From positions 1-64,000 of the forward strand of contig CAWJDY010000057.1 of assembly GCA_963841705.1 (NCBI GenBank): DNA of 64,000 nt, given 5' to 3'. The position numbers were made by a program, and so were the translations under genes. Source of the stretch: VAZQ01 sp963841705 (lineage in GTDB: Bacteria > Pseudomonadota > Alphaproteobacteria > Rhizobiales > Xanthobacteraceae). A model generated the notes under the pieces. The model had not been told where the DNA came from. It saw only the letters and a list, made by a program, of their open reading frames with translations, and did not search any database. Shown here piece by piece: positions 17,325-25,488 of this stretch (position 1 is the first letter of the stretch; the number at the start of each line of letters is the position of its first letter).

Positions 17325-17830
17325 GCGAGCTTCGCGCTCTCGCGCTCGGGCTGGATCGCTGGGTGGCCAGAGCCGAGGCGGCGGTCATCGTCATTCTGGT
17401 GACAATGCTCACCGCGGTGACGTTCGCGCAGGTTTGCGCCAGGTATGTGCTCGGCGATCCCCTGATATGGTCGGAGGAGGCCGCGCGCTATCTCTTCGTC
17501 TGGGTCTCCATGATCGGGGCCGCTCTCGCCTTGCGGGAGGGAGGCCATTTCGGCCTTGATCTTCTCATTCGCCGCGCGCCGGTGCTCAAACCGGCTTTGG
17601 GACCGTTGGTCACGCTCGTCATTGCGCTCTTTCTCCTCATCCTGCTGAAGACCGGAATCGACGAGACCAGCCTGGCATCCCGGCAATTTGCCATGACATT
17701 TCCGATGCACATGCAGTGGGCGTATCTCGCGCTGCCCACCGGTGCCGGCCTCATGCTGTTCCACCTCGCAATGCAGGTCGTCCGCTCCCCAAGCATGCAC
17801 ATTCTGGACATCCGCAGGGAGCCGGAGTGA
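17321..17830 (+). CDS. TRAP transporter small membrane subunit, DctQ family
   Basis: The 169-residue inner membrane protein has four predicted helices: about 20-42 (VIVILVTMLTAVTFAQVCAR), 50-72 (LFVWVSMIGAALALREG), 85-110 (LVTLVIALFLLILLKTG) and 128-150. The family hallmark between helices one and two, RYVLGDPLIWSEEAARYLFV, is well kept. Its start overlaps the DctP stop by ATGA and its stop overlaps the GTG start of the large subunit, so the three subunits are translationally coupled. Confidence 0.92.
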   Translation: MSELRALALGLDRWVARAEAAVIVILVTMLTAVTFAQVCARYVLGDPLIWSEEAARYLFVWVSMIGAALALREGGHFGLDLLIRRAPVLKPALGPLVTLVIALFLLILLKTGIDETSLASRQFAMTFPMHMQWAYLALPTGAGLMLFHLAMQVVRSPSMHILDIRREPE

Positions 17831-19113
17831 CCGCGGCACTCGCACTCTTTGCCGCCTTCATCACAGCAGGTGTTCCGATCGCGTTTGCCCTGGGGACGGC
17901 AGCGCTTGCAGGCCTGTGGCTCATGCAGGGCGAGCCGCTGCGCATCGTGGCGAGTCGGATCTTCGCCGGCATCGACAACTTTTCGCTGCTCGCCATCCCG
18001 TTCTTCATCCTCGCCGGCGACTTGATGGAGACGGGAGGGATCTCGCAGCGGCTGGTGACACTGGCACGCGTGCTGGTCGGCCACATCCGCGGCGGCCTCG
18101 GCAACGTGGTGCTGATCGCCATGCTGTTCTTTTCCGGCATTTCCGGGTCAACCAACGCCGACGCTGCCGCCATCGGCTCGGTGATGATCCCGGCGATGAA
18201 GCGACACGGATTCGCCGCGGGTCACGCGGGAGCGCTGGTCGCCGCCGCCGCAGGGATGGGCATTCTCGTGCCCGCATGCCTGACCATGGTGGTCTACGGG
18301 AGCATCACCAACACTTCGATCGCGACCCTGTTTGCGGCGGGATTCCTGCCGGCCTTGATCATGACTGCCGCGCTGATGTTTCACCTTCGCATCGATGCCG
18401 AACGGCTGGGGCTCAAACCGGAGCCCCGCATCTCGTGGCGCGAGCGGGCAAGGGCGCTGCGGCAGGCGTTCTGGGCATTGCTGCTGCCGGTCATCATTTT
18501 CGGCGGCATTCTGGGGGGAATATTCACGCCCACGGAAGCTGCGGTGGTCGCGGTGATCTACGCCATCATCGTCGGGATGCTCGTTTACGGGGAGGTCACC
18601 CCGTCCTTTCTAGTCCGTTCGTTCCTTCGCACCGGAGTAACCTCGGGCATCGTGATGTTGTTGATCGGCGGCGCAAACATCTTCGCCTGGCTCATGACGG
18701 TGAGCGGCGTGCCCGCCGCGATCGCTTCGGGGATCCAGTCCATCGGCGGCGGGAAGGCGATTTTTCTGCTCATGTCGATACTCGTGTTTCTGCCGTTGTT
18801 TGCCTTGCTCGATGGGCTGCCGGGCATGCTCATGATCATGCCGGTGTTCGTGCCCATTGCCCGGCACCTCGGCGTGGATCTCGTCCATTACGGGATCCTG
18901 ATGACGGCAGTCATGGGCATCGCGCTATTCCTGCCGCCGGTCGGCGTCGGCCTCTACATCGTGCTGGGGCTCTCGGGGGCAACGCTTGGCGAGATCAGCC
19001 GGCGGCTCGTGCCGTATCTCGCCACCATGACCGGCGTTGCGGTCCTGATCGCGTTCGTGCCGTGGATCGTGTACCTCGTCCCTTATCTCTTCGGACTGTA
19101 CGCACCGCGGTGA
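17827..19113 (+). CDS. TRAP transporter large permease subunit, DctM family
   Basis: This multi-helix inner membrane protein drives sodium-coupled import together with DctQ. Family features are SRIFAGIDNFSLLAIPFFILAG (read from position 41 on), FFSGISGSTNADAAAIGSVM, the PTEAAVVAVIYAII motif, and GLPGMLMIMPVFVPIA with FLPPVGVGLYI near the end. The GTG start overlapping the DctQ stop gives 428 residues, the usual size. A longer in-frame opening upstream lies over dctQ and lacks similarity. The hemolysin III-like gene converges just beyond the stop. Confidence 0.92.
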   Translation: MTAALALFAAFITAGVPIAFALGTAALAGLWLMQGEPLRIVASRIFAGIDNFSLLAIPFFILAGDLMETGGISQRLVTLARVLVGHIRGGLGNVVLIAMLFFSGISGSTNADAAAIGSVMIPAMKRHGFAAGHAGALVAAAAGMGILVPACLTMVVYGSITNTSIATLFAAGFLPALIMTAALMFHLRIDAERLGLKPEPRISWRERARALRQAFWALLLPVIIFGGILGGIFTPTEAAVVAVIYAIIVGMLVYGEVTPSFLVRSFLRTGVTSGIVMLLIGGANIFAWLMTVSGVPAAIASGIQSIGGGKAIFLLMSILVFLPLFALLDGLPGMLMIMPVFVPIARHLGVDLVHYGILMTAVMGIALFLPPVGVGLYIVLGLSGATLGEISRRLVPYLATMTGVAVLIAFVPWIVYLVPYLFGLYAPR

Positions 19114-19129
19114 AAATCGCGGCCCGCCC

Positions 19130-19828
19130 CTAGGCCGCGAGGCAAGTGAGCACCGCGGAATAGTGACAGCTTGCCGCGATCAGCACGAAGCCATGCCAGA
19201 TCACGTTCTGAAAACGCAGGCTCTCCCAGAGATGAAAGACCGTGCCCAAGGAATAGAAAGCGCCGCCGATCGCCAACAGCCAAATCGCCGTGCTCGGCAG
19301 GACGGCGAGGAAGTATTTGTAGGCTATCAGGCCGCTCCAACCCATCAACAGATAGAGCGCGATGGAAAGACGGTCGAAACGTCCCGGCAGTGCGAGCTTC
19401 AACACCATGCCGGCGAGCGCGCTCGACCAGATGGCTGCGGTGAGAACTGTCCAGGCAAAGCCGCTCTTCAGCAGGCCCAGGAACGGCGTATAGGTCGCCG
19501 CGATCAACAGATAGATGGCGGAGTGATCGAACCGCCGAAGCAGCCATTTCGTCGGCGACACCGGCCACATGTTGAAGGCGGCGGAAACCGCAAGCATGAC
19601 GAGCAATCCAAGGCTGTAGATGAGGATCGGCGTCAGCTGGATCGGCTTGAGCTTGATGGCCACCGCAACGATGGCAACCGCGCCGATGAGCCCGAGAATG
19701 AGGCCGGTGGCATGCACAATGGCGTCGGCGAAAATCTCCGTGCGGTCATAATTCCAGGGGATCTGGCCGGACGAGAACGCGACCGGTGCAGGCGGACATT
19801 TGTTTACGACGGAATCGCGGCGGAACAC
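19130..19828 (-). CDS. Hemolysin III family membrane protein (PAQR superfamily)
   Basis: The 232-residue integral membrane protein has seven predicted helices and the three conserved zinc-site regions of the superfamily: DAIVHATGLILG, RRFDHSAIYLLIAATYTP and the C-terminal IWHGFVLIAASCHY. Despite the name, haemolysis is not established for most members, and a membrane hydrolase or homeostasis role is suspected. The start taken is a GTG with AAGGA nine bases upstream. It converges with the TRAP operon, with only 16 bases between the stops. Confidence 0.88.
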   Translation of the reverse strand: MFRRDSVVNKCPPAPVAFSSGQIPWNYDRTEIFADAIVHATGLILGLIGAVAIVAVAIKLKPIQLTPILIYSLGLLVMLAVSAAFNMWPVSPTKWLLRRFDHSAIYLLIAATYTPFLGLLKSGFAWTVLTAAIWSSALAGMVLKLALPGRFDRLSIALYLLMGWSGLIAYKYFLAVLPSTAIWLLAIGGAFYSLGTVFHLWESLRFQNVIWHGFVLIAASCHYSAVLTCLAA

Positions 19829-19850
19829 GGGATCAATCCTTCTTTTACCC

Positions 19851-20092
19851 GTACTGCATCACAAACTACTCTAGCCCGTCATTCCGGGGCGGAGCCCGGA
19901 ATCCATAACCACAGGCCGTGCAGTGATGAAAGTGGTTACGCTGCGGTGACACACATTACTGGTTGGGGTTATGGATTCCGGGCTCCGCTCGCTTACGCTC
20001 GCGGCCCCGGAATGACAAAGGAGAGAGGGGGCGGCACGGCCGATTTTCCTGCGCCCCGGAATGACGTCGAGGGGCAACTTGTGACGCAGTAC
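19851..20092. repeat. Palindromic repeat family A, copy 4, complete with both terminal arms
   Basis: This 242-base element runs from GTACTGCATCACAA to TTGTGACGCAGTAC, terminal inverted repeats with one mismatch. Inside are GTCATTCCGGGG / CCCCGGAATGAC pairs, GGAATCCATAACCACAG and GGTTATGGATTCCGG as the inner pair, and hairpins on GCTCCGCTCGCTTACGCTCGC. The interior right side also contains the CCTGCGCCCCGGAATGACGT block seen at the left of copy 3, in the other orientation. It lies in the 404-base space between the hemolysin III-like gene and the CitE-like gene; the remaining 140 bases show nothing recognisable. Confidence 0.88.
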
Positions 20093-20232
20093 CACTACTT
20101 TCCCTTGCAGTGAGAAGTAGGTAGAGAGTCTAGCTTTGTGTCGGGCACCCGTGCTTTATCTTTATTGGCATCGAAACACAGACGGGCATGGCCGGGACAG
20201 CCCGCCATCACGCGGAGAAATGATCACCCCGC

Positions 20233-21126
20233 ATGACCATCCGTCCGCGCCGCAGCGTCCTTTACATGCCGGGATCAAACCCGCGCGCCATCGAGAAGGC
20301 GCGCACGCTCCCGGTCGATGCGGTCATTCTCGACCTCGAAGACTCGGTTGCGCCGGACGCCAAGGCAACGGCGCGCGAGCAGATCAGGCAAGCCGTCATT
20401 GCGGGCGGGTTCGGCGGACGCGAAGTGATCGTGCGGATCAATGCGCTGGATTCGGCCTGGTGGCTCGACGACCTCGACATGGTCGCGAAGGCCAAGCCCG
20501 ACGCGGTGCTGGTGCCCAAAGTTTCGATCCCCGGTCATCTGGATGATGTGGCCGAGCGGCTTATCGACATCAGCGCGGAGCACAGGATCCGGGTATGGGC
20601 GATGATGGAGACGCCGCTCGCCATGCTCAATGCGCGCGAGATCGCAGCGGCGGCAGCCGACGTGGAGACGCGGCTTGCGGCCTTCGTGATGGGTACCAAT
20701 GATCTCGCCAAGGAAACGCGGGCAAGGATCACTCCGGGCCGCGCAGCCATGCTGCCGTGGCTGATGAGCTGCATCGCCGCGGCGCGCGCCTATGGCCTCG
20801 ACATCCTCGACGGGGTTTTCAACGAACTCGCAGACGCGGAGGGCTTCGCGCGCGAATGCGGGCAGGCGCGCGACATGGGCTTCGACGGCAAGACCCTCAT
20901 TCATCCGCGCCAGATCGAGCCGTGCAATGCCGCTTTCTCGCCGAGCGAGGATGAAGTCGCCCAGGCAAAGCAGATCATCGCCGCCTTCGATCTGCCGGAG
21001 AACAGGGACAAGGGCGTCGTGCAACTCGACGGGCGCATGGTGGAGCGCCTGCATGCCGACATGGCGCGGCGCACGGTCGCCATCCACGCGGCGATCGAGG
21101 CGCGCCAGGCGGAAGCCGCCGCGTAA
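20233..21126 (+). CDS. CitE-like CoA ester lyase (HpcH/HpaI aldolase family)
   Basis: The 297-residue TIM-barrel enzyme should cleave or form a CoA thioester such as malyl-, beta-methylmalyl- or citramalyl-CoA, using Mg2+. It has RSVLYMPGSNPRAIEKART, the Asp/Glu pair VILDLEDSVAPDAK, IVRINALDSAWW, VLVPKVS, the metal Glu in WAMMETPLAMLNA, and the DGKTLIHPRQIEPCN block. Its substrate is not fixed by these motifs. The ABM protein gene follows 66 bases downstream and may be co-transcribed. GGAG lies rather far (15 bases) from this ATG, with an out-of-frame ATG in between, so translation may be modest. Confidence 0.88.
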   Translation: MTIRPRRSVLYMPGSNPRAIEKARTLPVDAVILDLEDSVAPDAKATAREQIRQAVIAGGFGGREVIVRINALDSAWWLDDLDMVAKAKPDAVLVPKVSIPGHLDDVAERLIDISAEHRIRVWAMMETPLAMLNAREIAAAAADVETRLAAFVMGTNDLAKETRARITPGRAAMLPWLMSCIAAARAYGLDILDGVFNELADAEGFARECGQARDMGFDGKTLIHPRQIEPCNAAFSPSEDEVAQAKQIIAAFDLPENRDKGVVQLDGRMVERLHADMARRTVAIHAAIEARQAEAAA

Positions 21127-21191
21127 GGGGGAACGAAACCCAACGGCCGCGCATTGTATTTCCTTGCCGGAATCCACGTCAGGAGAATGCC

Positions 21192-21512
21192 ATGCCCCAG
21201 ATCCGCGCCAACAGCGACATCGTCACCCAGATTACCACGGTCAAGGTGCCTCCGGACAATCAAGCCGAGGTGCTGCGGCTAATGGAACAGCGCGCCAAGT
21301 TCATGGCCACGCAGCCAGGCTTCGTGTCGGTGAGCCTGCACAGGAGCGAGGACGGCACCCACGTGGTCAATTATGTGCAATGGAAGGACCGCGAGCAGCT
21401 CGCCGCGGCGCATCACTCACCCGAGTTCCGGCAGAAATGGCCGCGCTTCGGCGAACTGATCCGGGAGGCCGAGCCCTGCCTCTACAACGTCGCGCACGTC
21501 GAGGCAGCGTAA
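21192..21512 (+). CDS. Antibiotic biosynthesis monooxygenase (ABM) domain protein
   Basis: The 106-residue protein is a single ABM ferredoxin-like fold: VTQITTVKVPPDNQAEVL, MEQRAKFMATQPGFVSVSL, HRSEDGTHVVNYVQWKDREQ, and HHSPEFRQKWPRF. Family members are cofactor-free quinone-forming monooxygenases, haem-degrading enzymes or stress proteins, and the substrate cannot be given. The ATG follows AGGAGAATGCC. It may share a transcript with the CitE-like gene. Confidence 0.85.
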   Translation: MPQIRANSDIVTQITTVKVPPDNQAEVLRLMEQRAKFMATQPGFVSVSLHRSEDGTHVVNYVQWKDREQLAAAHHSPEFRQKWPRFGELIREAEPCLYNVAHVEAA

Positions 21513-21798
21513 CCGCGCTGCCTTCGCAGGGGCGACGCATCGCGTCGTCCAGCGCGCAACGGCCCCCTTTGGGTGTGCAGGCTGAAAGGGGAGGTCTTGC
21601 GGGGCTTTCTGCACCGCCGCCTCCATTTGCGATAGTTCCCTCGGGACGCGTTGTAGCACTCGCAACCGCCCTAGGTGATCATTATAACTCGGCGCTGAGG
21701 GCCCGAGCGATCGATCTGGTTCCTTTCGCTCGAGACCCCGGTGGGAAGCGGGCGAGCATGGACGAGTGCTCAGCCCAGTCACCCGACAGGGAGAGATA

Positions 21799-23835
21799 AT
21801 GCCCGATCGGGCGCCACACATTCTTATCTGCTCGTGCGAAGACACCATGCCGCTCGACGCCGAGAGCGTGAAACGTGGCTGTCGCGCCGAGAGCGTCTCG
21901 ACTGCGCGCCAGCTTTGCCGCGCCGAGCTCGACCGGTTTCGCGCCGCAGCGGCGAAAGAGGGCTCGCTGTTGGTTGGCTGTGTGCAAGAGGCGCCGCTGT
22001 TTTCCGAGCTGGTCGAAGACCGCAAGGACGGCGTTACCTTCGCCAACATCCGCGAAACGGCCGGCTGGTCGAAGGACGCGGCAGCGGCCGCTCCGAAGAT
22101 GGCGGCGCTGCTTGCGGCCGCGGCGGAGCAAGCTCCCGCGGTTCCCTTCGTCAGCTTCGAGAGCGAAGGCGTGCTCCTTATCTACGGTCGGGACGAGCAG
22201 GCGTTCGAAGCGGGCAACCTGCTGAAGGATCATCTCGACGTCACCGTGTTGATCAAGCCTCCGGGCGCGGTGACTCCGGCGCGGGTCACCGAGTTTCCCG
22301 TGGTGCAAGGCACGATCCGCTCCGCCAAAGGCCATCTCGGCGCGTTCGAGCTCACGGTCGATGATTACGCCCAGCCTGCGCCATCATCGCGTGAGCAGCT
22401 GAGCTTCGATGCCCCCCGCAACGGCGCAGTCTCGCGCTGCGACCTCATTCTCGATCTCTCCGGCGGGCCGGCGCTTTTCAATGCGCCCGATCTGCGCGAC
22501 GGTTATCTGCGCGCCGACCCCGGCGATCCCGCGGCTGTGCTGCGGGCCGTGCTCAAGGTACGCGATCTCACCGGCACCTTCGACAAGCCCCGGTATATCG
22601 ACTTCACCGCCGACATCTGCGCCCATGCGCGCTCCAAGATCGTGGGCTGCCATCGCTGCCTCGACCTCTGCCCGGCGGGTGCCATCGCGCCCGCAGGCGA
22701 TCATGTCGCCATTGATGCGCATATCTGTGGAGGTTGCGGCCAGTGTGCCGCCGCCTGCCCGACCGGTGCGGCGGCTTATGCGCTGCCGCCCGCAGACGCC
22801 CTCATCCGCAAGCTGCGTACGCTTCTTACGGCTTACCGCGAGGCCGGCGGCACCCAGCCCGTCGTCCTCGTTCACGATGGGGCACACGGCACGCCGCTCA
22901 TCGATGTGCTGGCGCGCTTCGGCGACGGATTGCCCGCCAATGTGCTGCCGGTAGAGGTGAATGAAGTCACGCAGGTGGGGCTTGAAGCGATCGCGGCTGG
23001 TTTTGGCTATGGCGCAGCCGCCATGCGCTTCCTCATCCGCGCCAAGCCGCGCCACGATATCGCCGGCCTCGCCCAGACGCTGGCGCTCGCCGAGGCGATC
23101 CTCGCGGGCCTGGGTTTCGGCGATGGCCGCTTGGCTGCCTTGGCGGTGGATGATCCCGACGCGCTCGCGAGTCTCCTGTGGGTGCCCTACCCCGCGGCGG
23201 GAGCGGCCCAGTCCGCAACCTTCGTGGCGGCAGGAGGAAAGCGTGATGTGATGCGGCTTGCGCTGCGCGAGCTGCATCGCGTCGCGCCAGCGCCGGTCGA
23301 CATAGTGCCGCTGCCGCAAGGAGCACCCTTCGGAGCGGTCGAGATCGACGCCGCGGGGTGCACGCTTTGCCTCGCCTGCGTATCCGCCTGCCCGACCGCA
23401 GCGCTGCGCGACAATCCGGACCAGCCCATGCTGCGGTTCGTCGAGGACGCCTGCGTGCAGTGCGGGTTATGCAAGGCGACCTGTCCGGAGAAGGTCATCA
23501 CGCTGCGCCCGCAGCTTGATTTCCGCGCCGCAACGGCGACCCCGCAGCTCTTGAAAGAAGAAGAGCCGTTCCATTGCATCCGCTGCGGCAAGCCGTTCGG
23601 GGTCAAGAGCACGATCGAACGCGTGACTGCGAAGCTTGCGGGCAAACACTGGATGTTTGCGAATGCGGCACAGCGCGTGGATCTGATCAAGATGTGCGAG
23701 GATTGCCGCGTTGCCGCGATCACCGAGCAGGAGTTCGATCCGCACGGTGCTCCGCCGCGTCCACCGGCGCGCACCACCGAGGATTATTTGCGCGAGCGGG
23801 AAGCGAGCGACCGGGCGCGCAAGTCGGGCGAATGA
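21799..23835 (+). CDS. Large ferredoxin-like protein with four 4Fe-4S motifs
   Basis: The 678-residue cytoplasmic protein carries two ferredoxin pairs. The first is CHRCLDLCPAG at about 284 and CGGCGQCAAACPTG at about 310; the second CTLCLACVSACPTAA at about 521 and CVQCGLCKATCPE at about 552. CIRCGKPFG near 594 and CEDC near 633 may bind a further metal. The N-terminal 280 residues contain HILICSCEDTM and LLVGCVQEAPLFSEL. Similar proteins sit beside formate dehydrogenase maturation genes in rhizobia as far as I recall, but none is present here. It probably passes electrons between redox enzymes. GGGAGAGATA precedes the ATG. The partner is unknown. Confidence 0.8.
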   Translation: MPDRAPHILICSCEDTMPLDAESVKRGCRAESVSTARQLCRAELDRFRAAAAKEGSLLVGCVQEAPLFSELVEDRKDGVTFANIRETAGWSKDAAAAAPKMAALLAAAAEQAPAVPFVSFESEGVLLIYGRDEQAFEAGNLLKDHLDVTVLIKPPGAVTPARVTEFPVVQGTIRSAKGHLGAFELTVDDYAQPAPSSREQLSFDAPRNGAVSRCDLILDLSGGPALFNAPDLRDGYLRADPGDPAAVLRAVLKVRDLTGTFDKPRYIDFTADICAHARSKIVGCHRCLDLCPAGAIAPAGDHVAIDAHICGGCGQCAAACPTGAAAYALPPADALIRKLRTLLTAYREAGGTQPVVLVHDGAHGTPLIDVLARFGDGLPANVLPVEVNEVTQVGLEAIAAGFGYGAAAMRFLIRAKPRHDIAGLAQTLALAEAILAGLGFGDGRLAALAVDDPDALASLLWVPYPAAGAAQSATFVAAGGKRDVMRLALRELHRVAPAPVDIVPLPQGAPFGAVEIDAAGCTLCLACVSACPTAALRDNPDQPMLRFVEDACVQCGLCKATCPEKVITLRPQLDFRAATATPQLLKEEEPFHCIRCGKPFGVKSTIERVTAKLAGKHWMFANAAQRVDLIKMCEDCRVAAITEQEFDPHGAPPRPPARTTEDYLREREASDRARKSGE

Positions 23836-23976
23836 GCGCTGTGACCTGAGCCTTCGCCTTGCAGGCACCGGCAGGGCGATCGCATATGGACCCAGCGGCG
23901 CAACAAACTCCGCAATACCTCTCCTTCCAGACCAGGGCTATCGCATTTGGACTCACCGGCGCAGCAAGCTCCGCAA

Positions 23977-24142
23977 TACCTCCCCCTGAAAGGGGGAGGT
24001 CGGCGACCCCGACTTGTCGGGGGAGCCGGGTGGGGGTCACTCCGGGCCGCGATCCGCCGAGGGCAGGACCCCCACCCGACAGCATTTGTCCCGGCGCAAG
24101 GCCGGGCAAATGCTGTCGACCTCCCCCTTTTAGGGGGAGGTA
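23977..24142. repeat. Palindromic repeat family E, copy 1, with duplicated leader
   Basis: The element begins TACCTCCCCCTGAAAGGGGG and ends CCCCTTTTAGGGGGAGGTA. Inside are GTCGGCGACCCCGACTTGTC, GGGTGGGGGTC / GACCCCCACCC and the hairpin CAGCATTTGTCC / GGGCAAATGCTG. The preceding 100 bases hold two tandem copies of a leader, ATCGCATATGGACCCAGCGG and ATCGCATTTGGACTCACCGG, each followed by CAACAAACTCCGCAATACCT or a close variant; that leader also flanks family B. The region between the ferredoxin-like gene and lgt (383 bases) is almost wholly repeat. The second copy of family E lies inside the RND pump gene. Confidence 0.87.
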
Positions 24143-24218
24143 TGGAGAGCCCTGTCAGTGTCACACACCTGTCCTCGGCTTGAGGGAAAGTTGCTCAGGC
24201 GTTAATCGTTCGGTCCGC

Positions 24219-25073
24219 ATGCCAATCCTCGTCATCCCATTTCCGGCGATCGATCCGATCGCAGTGAGCGTCGGGCCGTTTGCTGTCCGTTGGTATGCTC
24301 TGGCGTATCTTGTCGGCTTTCTCGGCTGCTGGGCCTATGCCTCTGCCCTGGCCCGCAACGACCGTCTCTGGGGGGACACTCCGCATCCGACGCCGCAAAG
24401 CCTCGTTGATCTCGCACTCTATGCCATGCTTGGGACCGTGATCGGCGGCCGGCTTGGCGAGGTCATTTTCTACGAGCCCAGCTATTACGCGGCGCACCCC
24501 CTGGAGATCTTCGCGATCTGGCAAGGCGGCATGTCGTTCCATGGAGGTCTGATCGGGGTGCTCCTTGCCATTGGGTACTTTGCCTACCGCTTCAAGATCT
24601 CGTTCCTGACGATCGGGGATATCGTTTCGACCGTCTGTCCCCTGTCGATTTTCCTGGTGCGCATCGGCAACTTCATCAATGCGGAGCTTTGGGGACGCCC
24701 GAGCAACGTGCCGTGGGCGATGGTGTTTCCCGATGCCGACGCTCAACCGCGCCATCCCAGCCAGCTGTATGAGGCAGGGGTGGAGGGCCTGCTGCTGCTG
24801 CTGGTGCTTGGGCTCGTGGCGCGCAACGGCGCGTTGAAGCGCCCTGGATTATCGAGCGGCCTGTTCCTGCTCGGTTACGGGCTCGCTCGGATTGCGATGG
24901 AATTCTTCCGCGAGCCCGATCCGCAGACCGAGCAGCTCGCCTACGGGCTCACCATGGGCATGGTGCTGTCCGTACCGATGCTGGCGGTCGGGATCGCCCT
25001 CATGCTCCACAGCGCGTGGGCGCCGCGGCGCTCAGGCCCAAGCCAGCGCGGCAACGCAACCCCAGCTATGTAG
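24219..25073 (+). CDS. lgt: Prolipoprotein diacylglyceryl transferase
   Basis: Lgt moves diacylglycerol from phosphatidylglycerol to the lipobox cysteine of prolipoproteins in the inner membrane. The 284-residue product has seven predicted helices and the diagnostic segments GGMSFHGGLIG, VRIGNFINAELWGRPS (the Lgt signature with its key Arg/Asn/Glu) and RHPSQLYEAGVEG. The frame stays open 120 codons upstream through the family E repeat, but those codons look non-protein, so the ATG of MPILVIPFPAIDP is used; it has no strong ribosome site. The stop TAG is the first TAG of an abutting repeat (GTAGGGGCGG), so the extreme C-terminus is set by that repeat. Confidence 0.95.
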   Translation: MPILVIPFPAIDPIAVSVGPFAVRWYALAYLVGFLGCWAYASALARNDRLWGDTPHPTPQSLVDLALYAMLGTVIGGRLGEVIFYEPSYYAAHPLEIFAIWQGGMSFHGGLIGVLLAIGYFAYRFKISFLTIGDIVSTVCPLSIFLVRIGNFINAELWGRPSNVPWAMVFPDADAQPRHPSQLYEAGVEGLLLLLVLGLVARNGALKRPGLSSGLFLLGYGLARIAMEFFREPDPQTEQLAYGLTMGMVLSVPMLAVGIALMLHSAWAPRRSGPSQRGNATPAM

Positions 25074-25488
25074 GGGCGGCGCGTCCCCAAAAAACGCCAA
25101 GCGTTTTTTGGGGTGCCCCGCAATGCCTCGCCCATACGCGATGCGCTGGTGCGCATACGCCGGCGACCCAATGGGTCGCCACCATAAAAGAATTGCCGCA
25201 GGTTTCGTAGAGAGCGGCTAGGATGCTCTCGCGCTGACCGCGATTGACTGCGCCGCCTTCTCGTACCACGGGGAGGATCTGAACTCCGCGCGTCGCATGG
25301 GACGTGGGGGTTTTGTCTTCATTGCAGTCTTGAGGGGGGAGCTGACCGTCTTGCGGCTGATTTTTTTTGACGCGTTGTGGTTCAAGTTCGTCTCCTAGAG
25401 GCGCAAGGACCCTGTTGCCTTATGTTTGAAATAAAACCAAGCGAAGACTGGTTCGTCAAGTGGGTTTGCGGTGCCACGACCGGCGCGC
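25074..25488. other. 415-base region without a gene, holding family G hairpin
   Basis: Adjacent to the lgt stop is GTAGGGGCGGCGCGTCC and a near-perfect palindrome CCCCAAAAAACGC-CAA-GCGTTTTTTGGGG (25085-25113), which could also terminate lgt transcription. A related sequence lies near 63.83 kb. The remaining 370 bases include an A/T-rich patch (TGATTTTTTTTGACGCG) and no convincing open frame, RNA gene or promoter pair. Confidence 0.6.

Noticed and set aside
19130..19828. True hemolysin
   Set aside because: Hemolysin III family membership is clear, but a haemolytic role cannot be claimed from sequence.
23859..24218. 120-codon N-terminal extension of Lgt
   Set aside because: The extension is encoded by family E repeat sequence, and Lgt proteins begin near MPILVIPFPAIDP.
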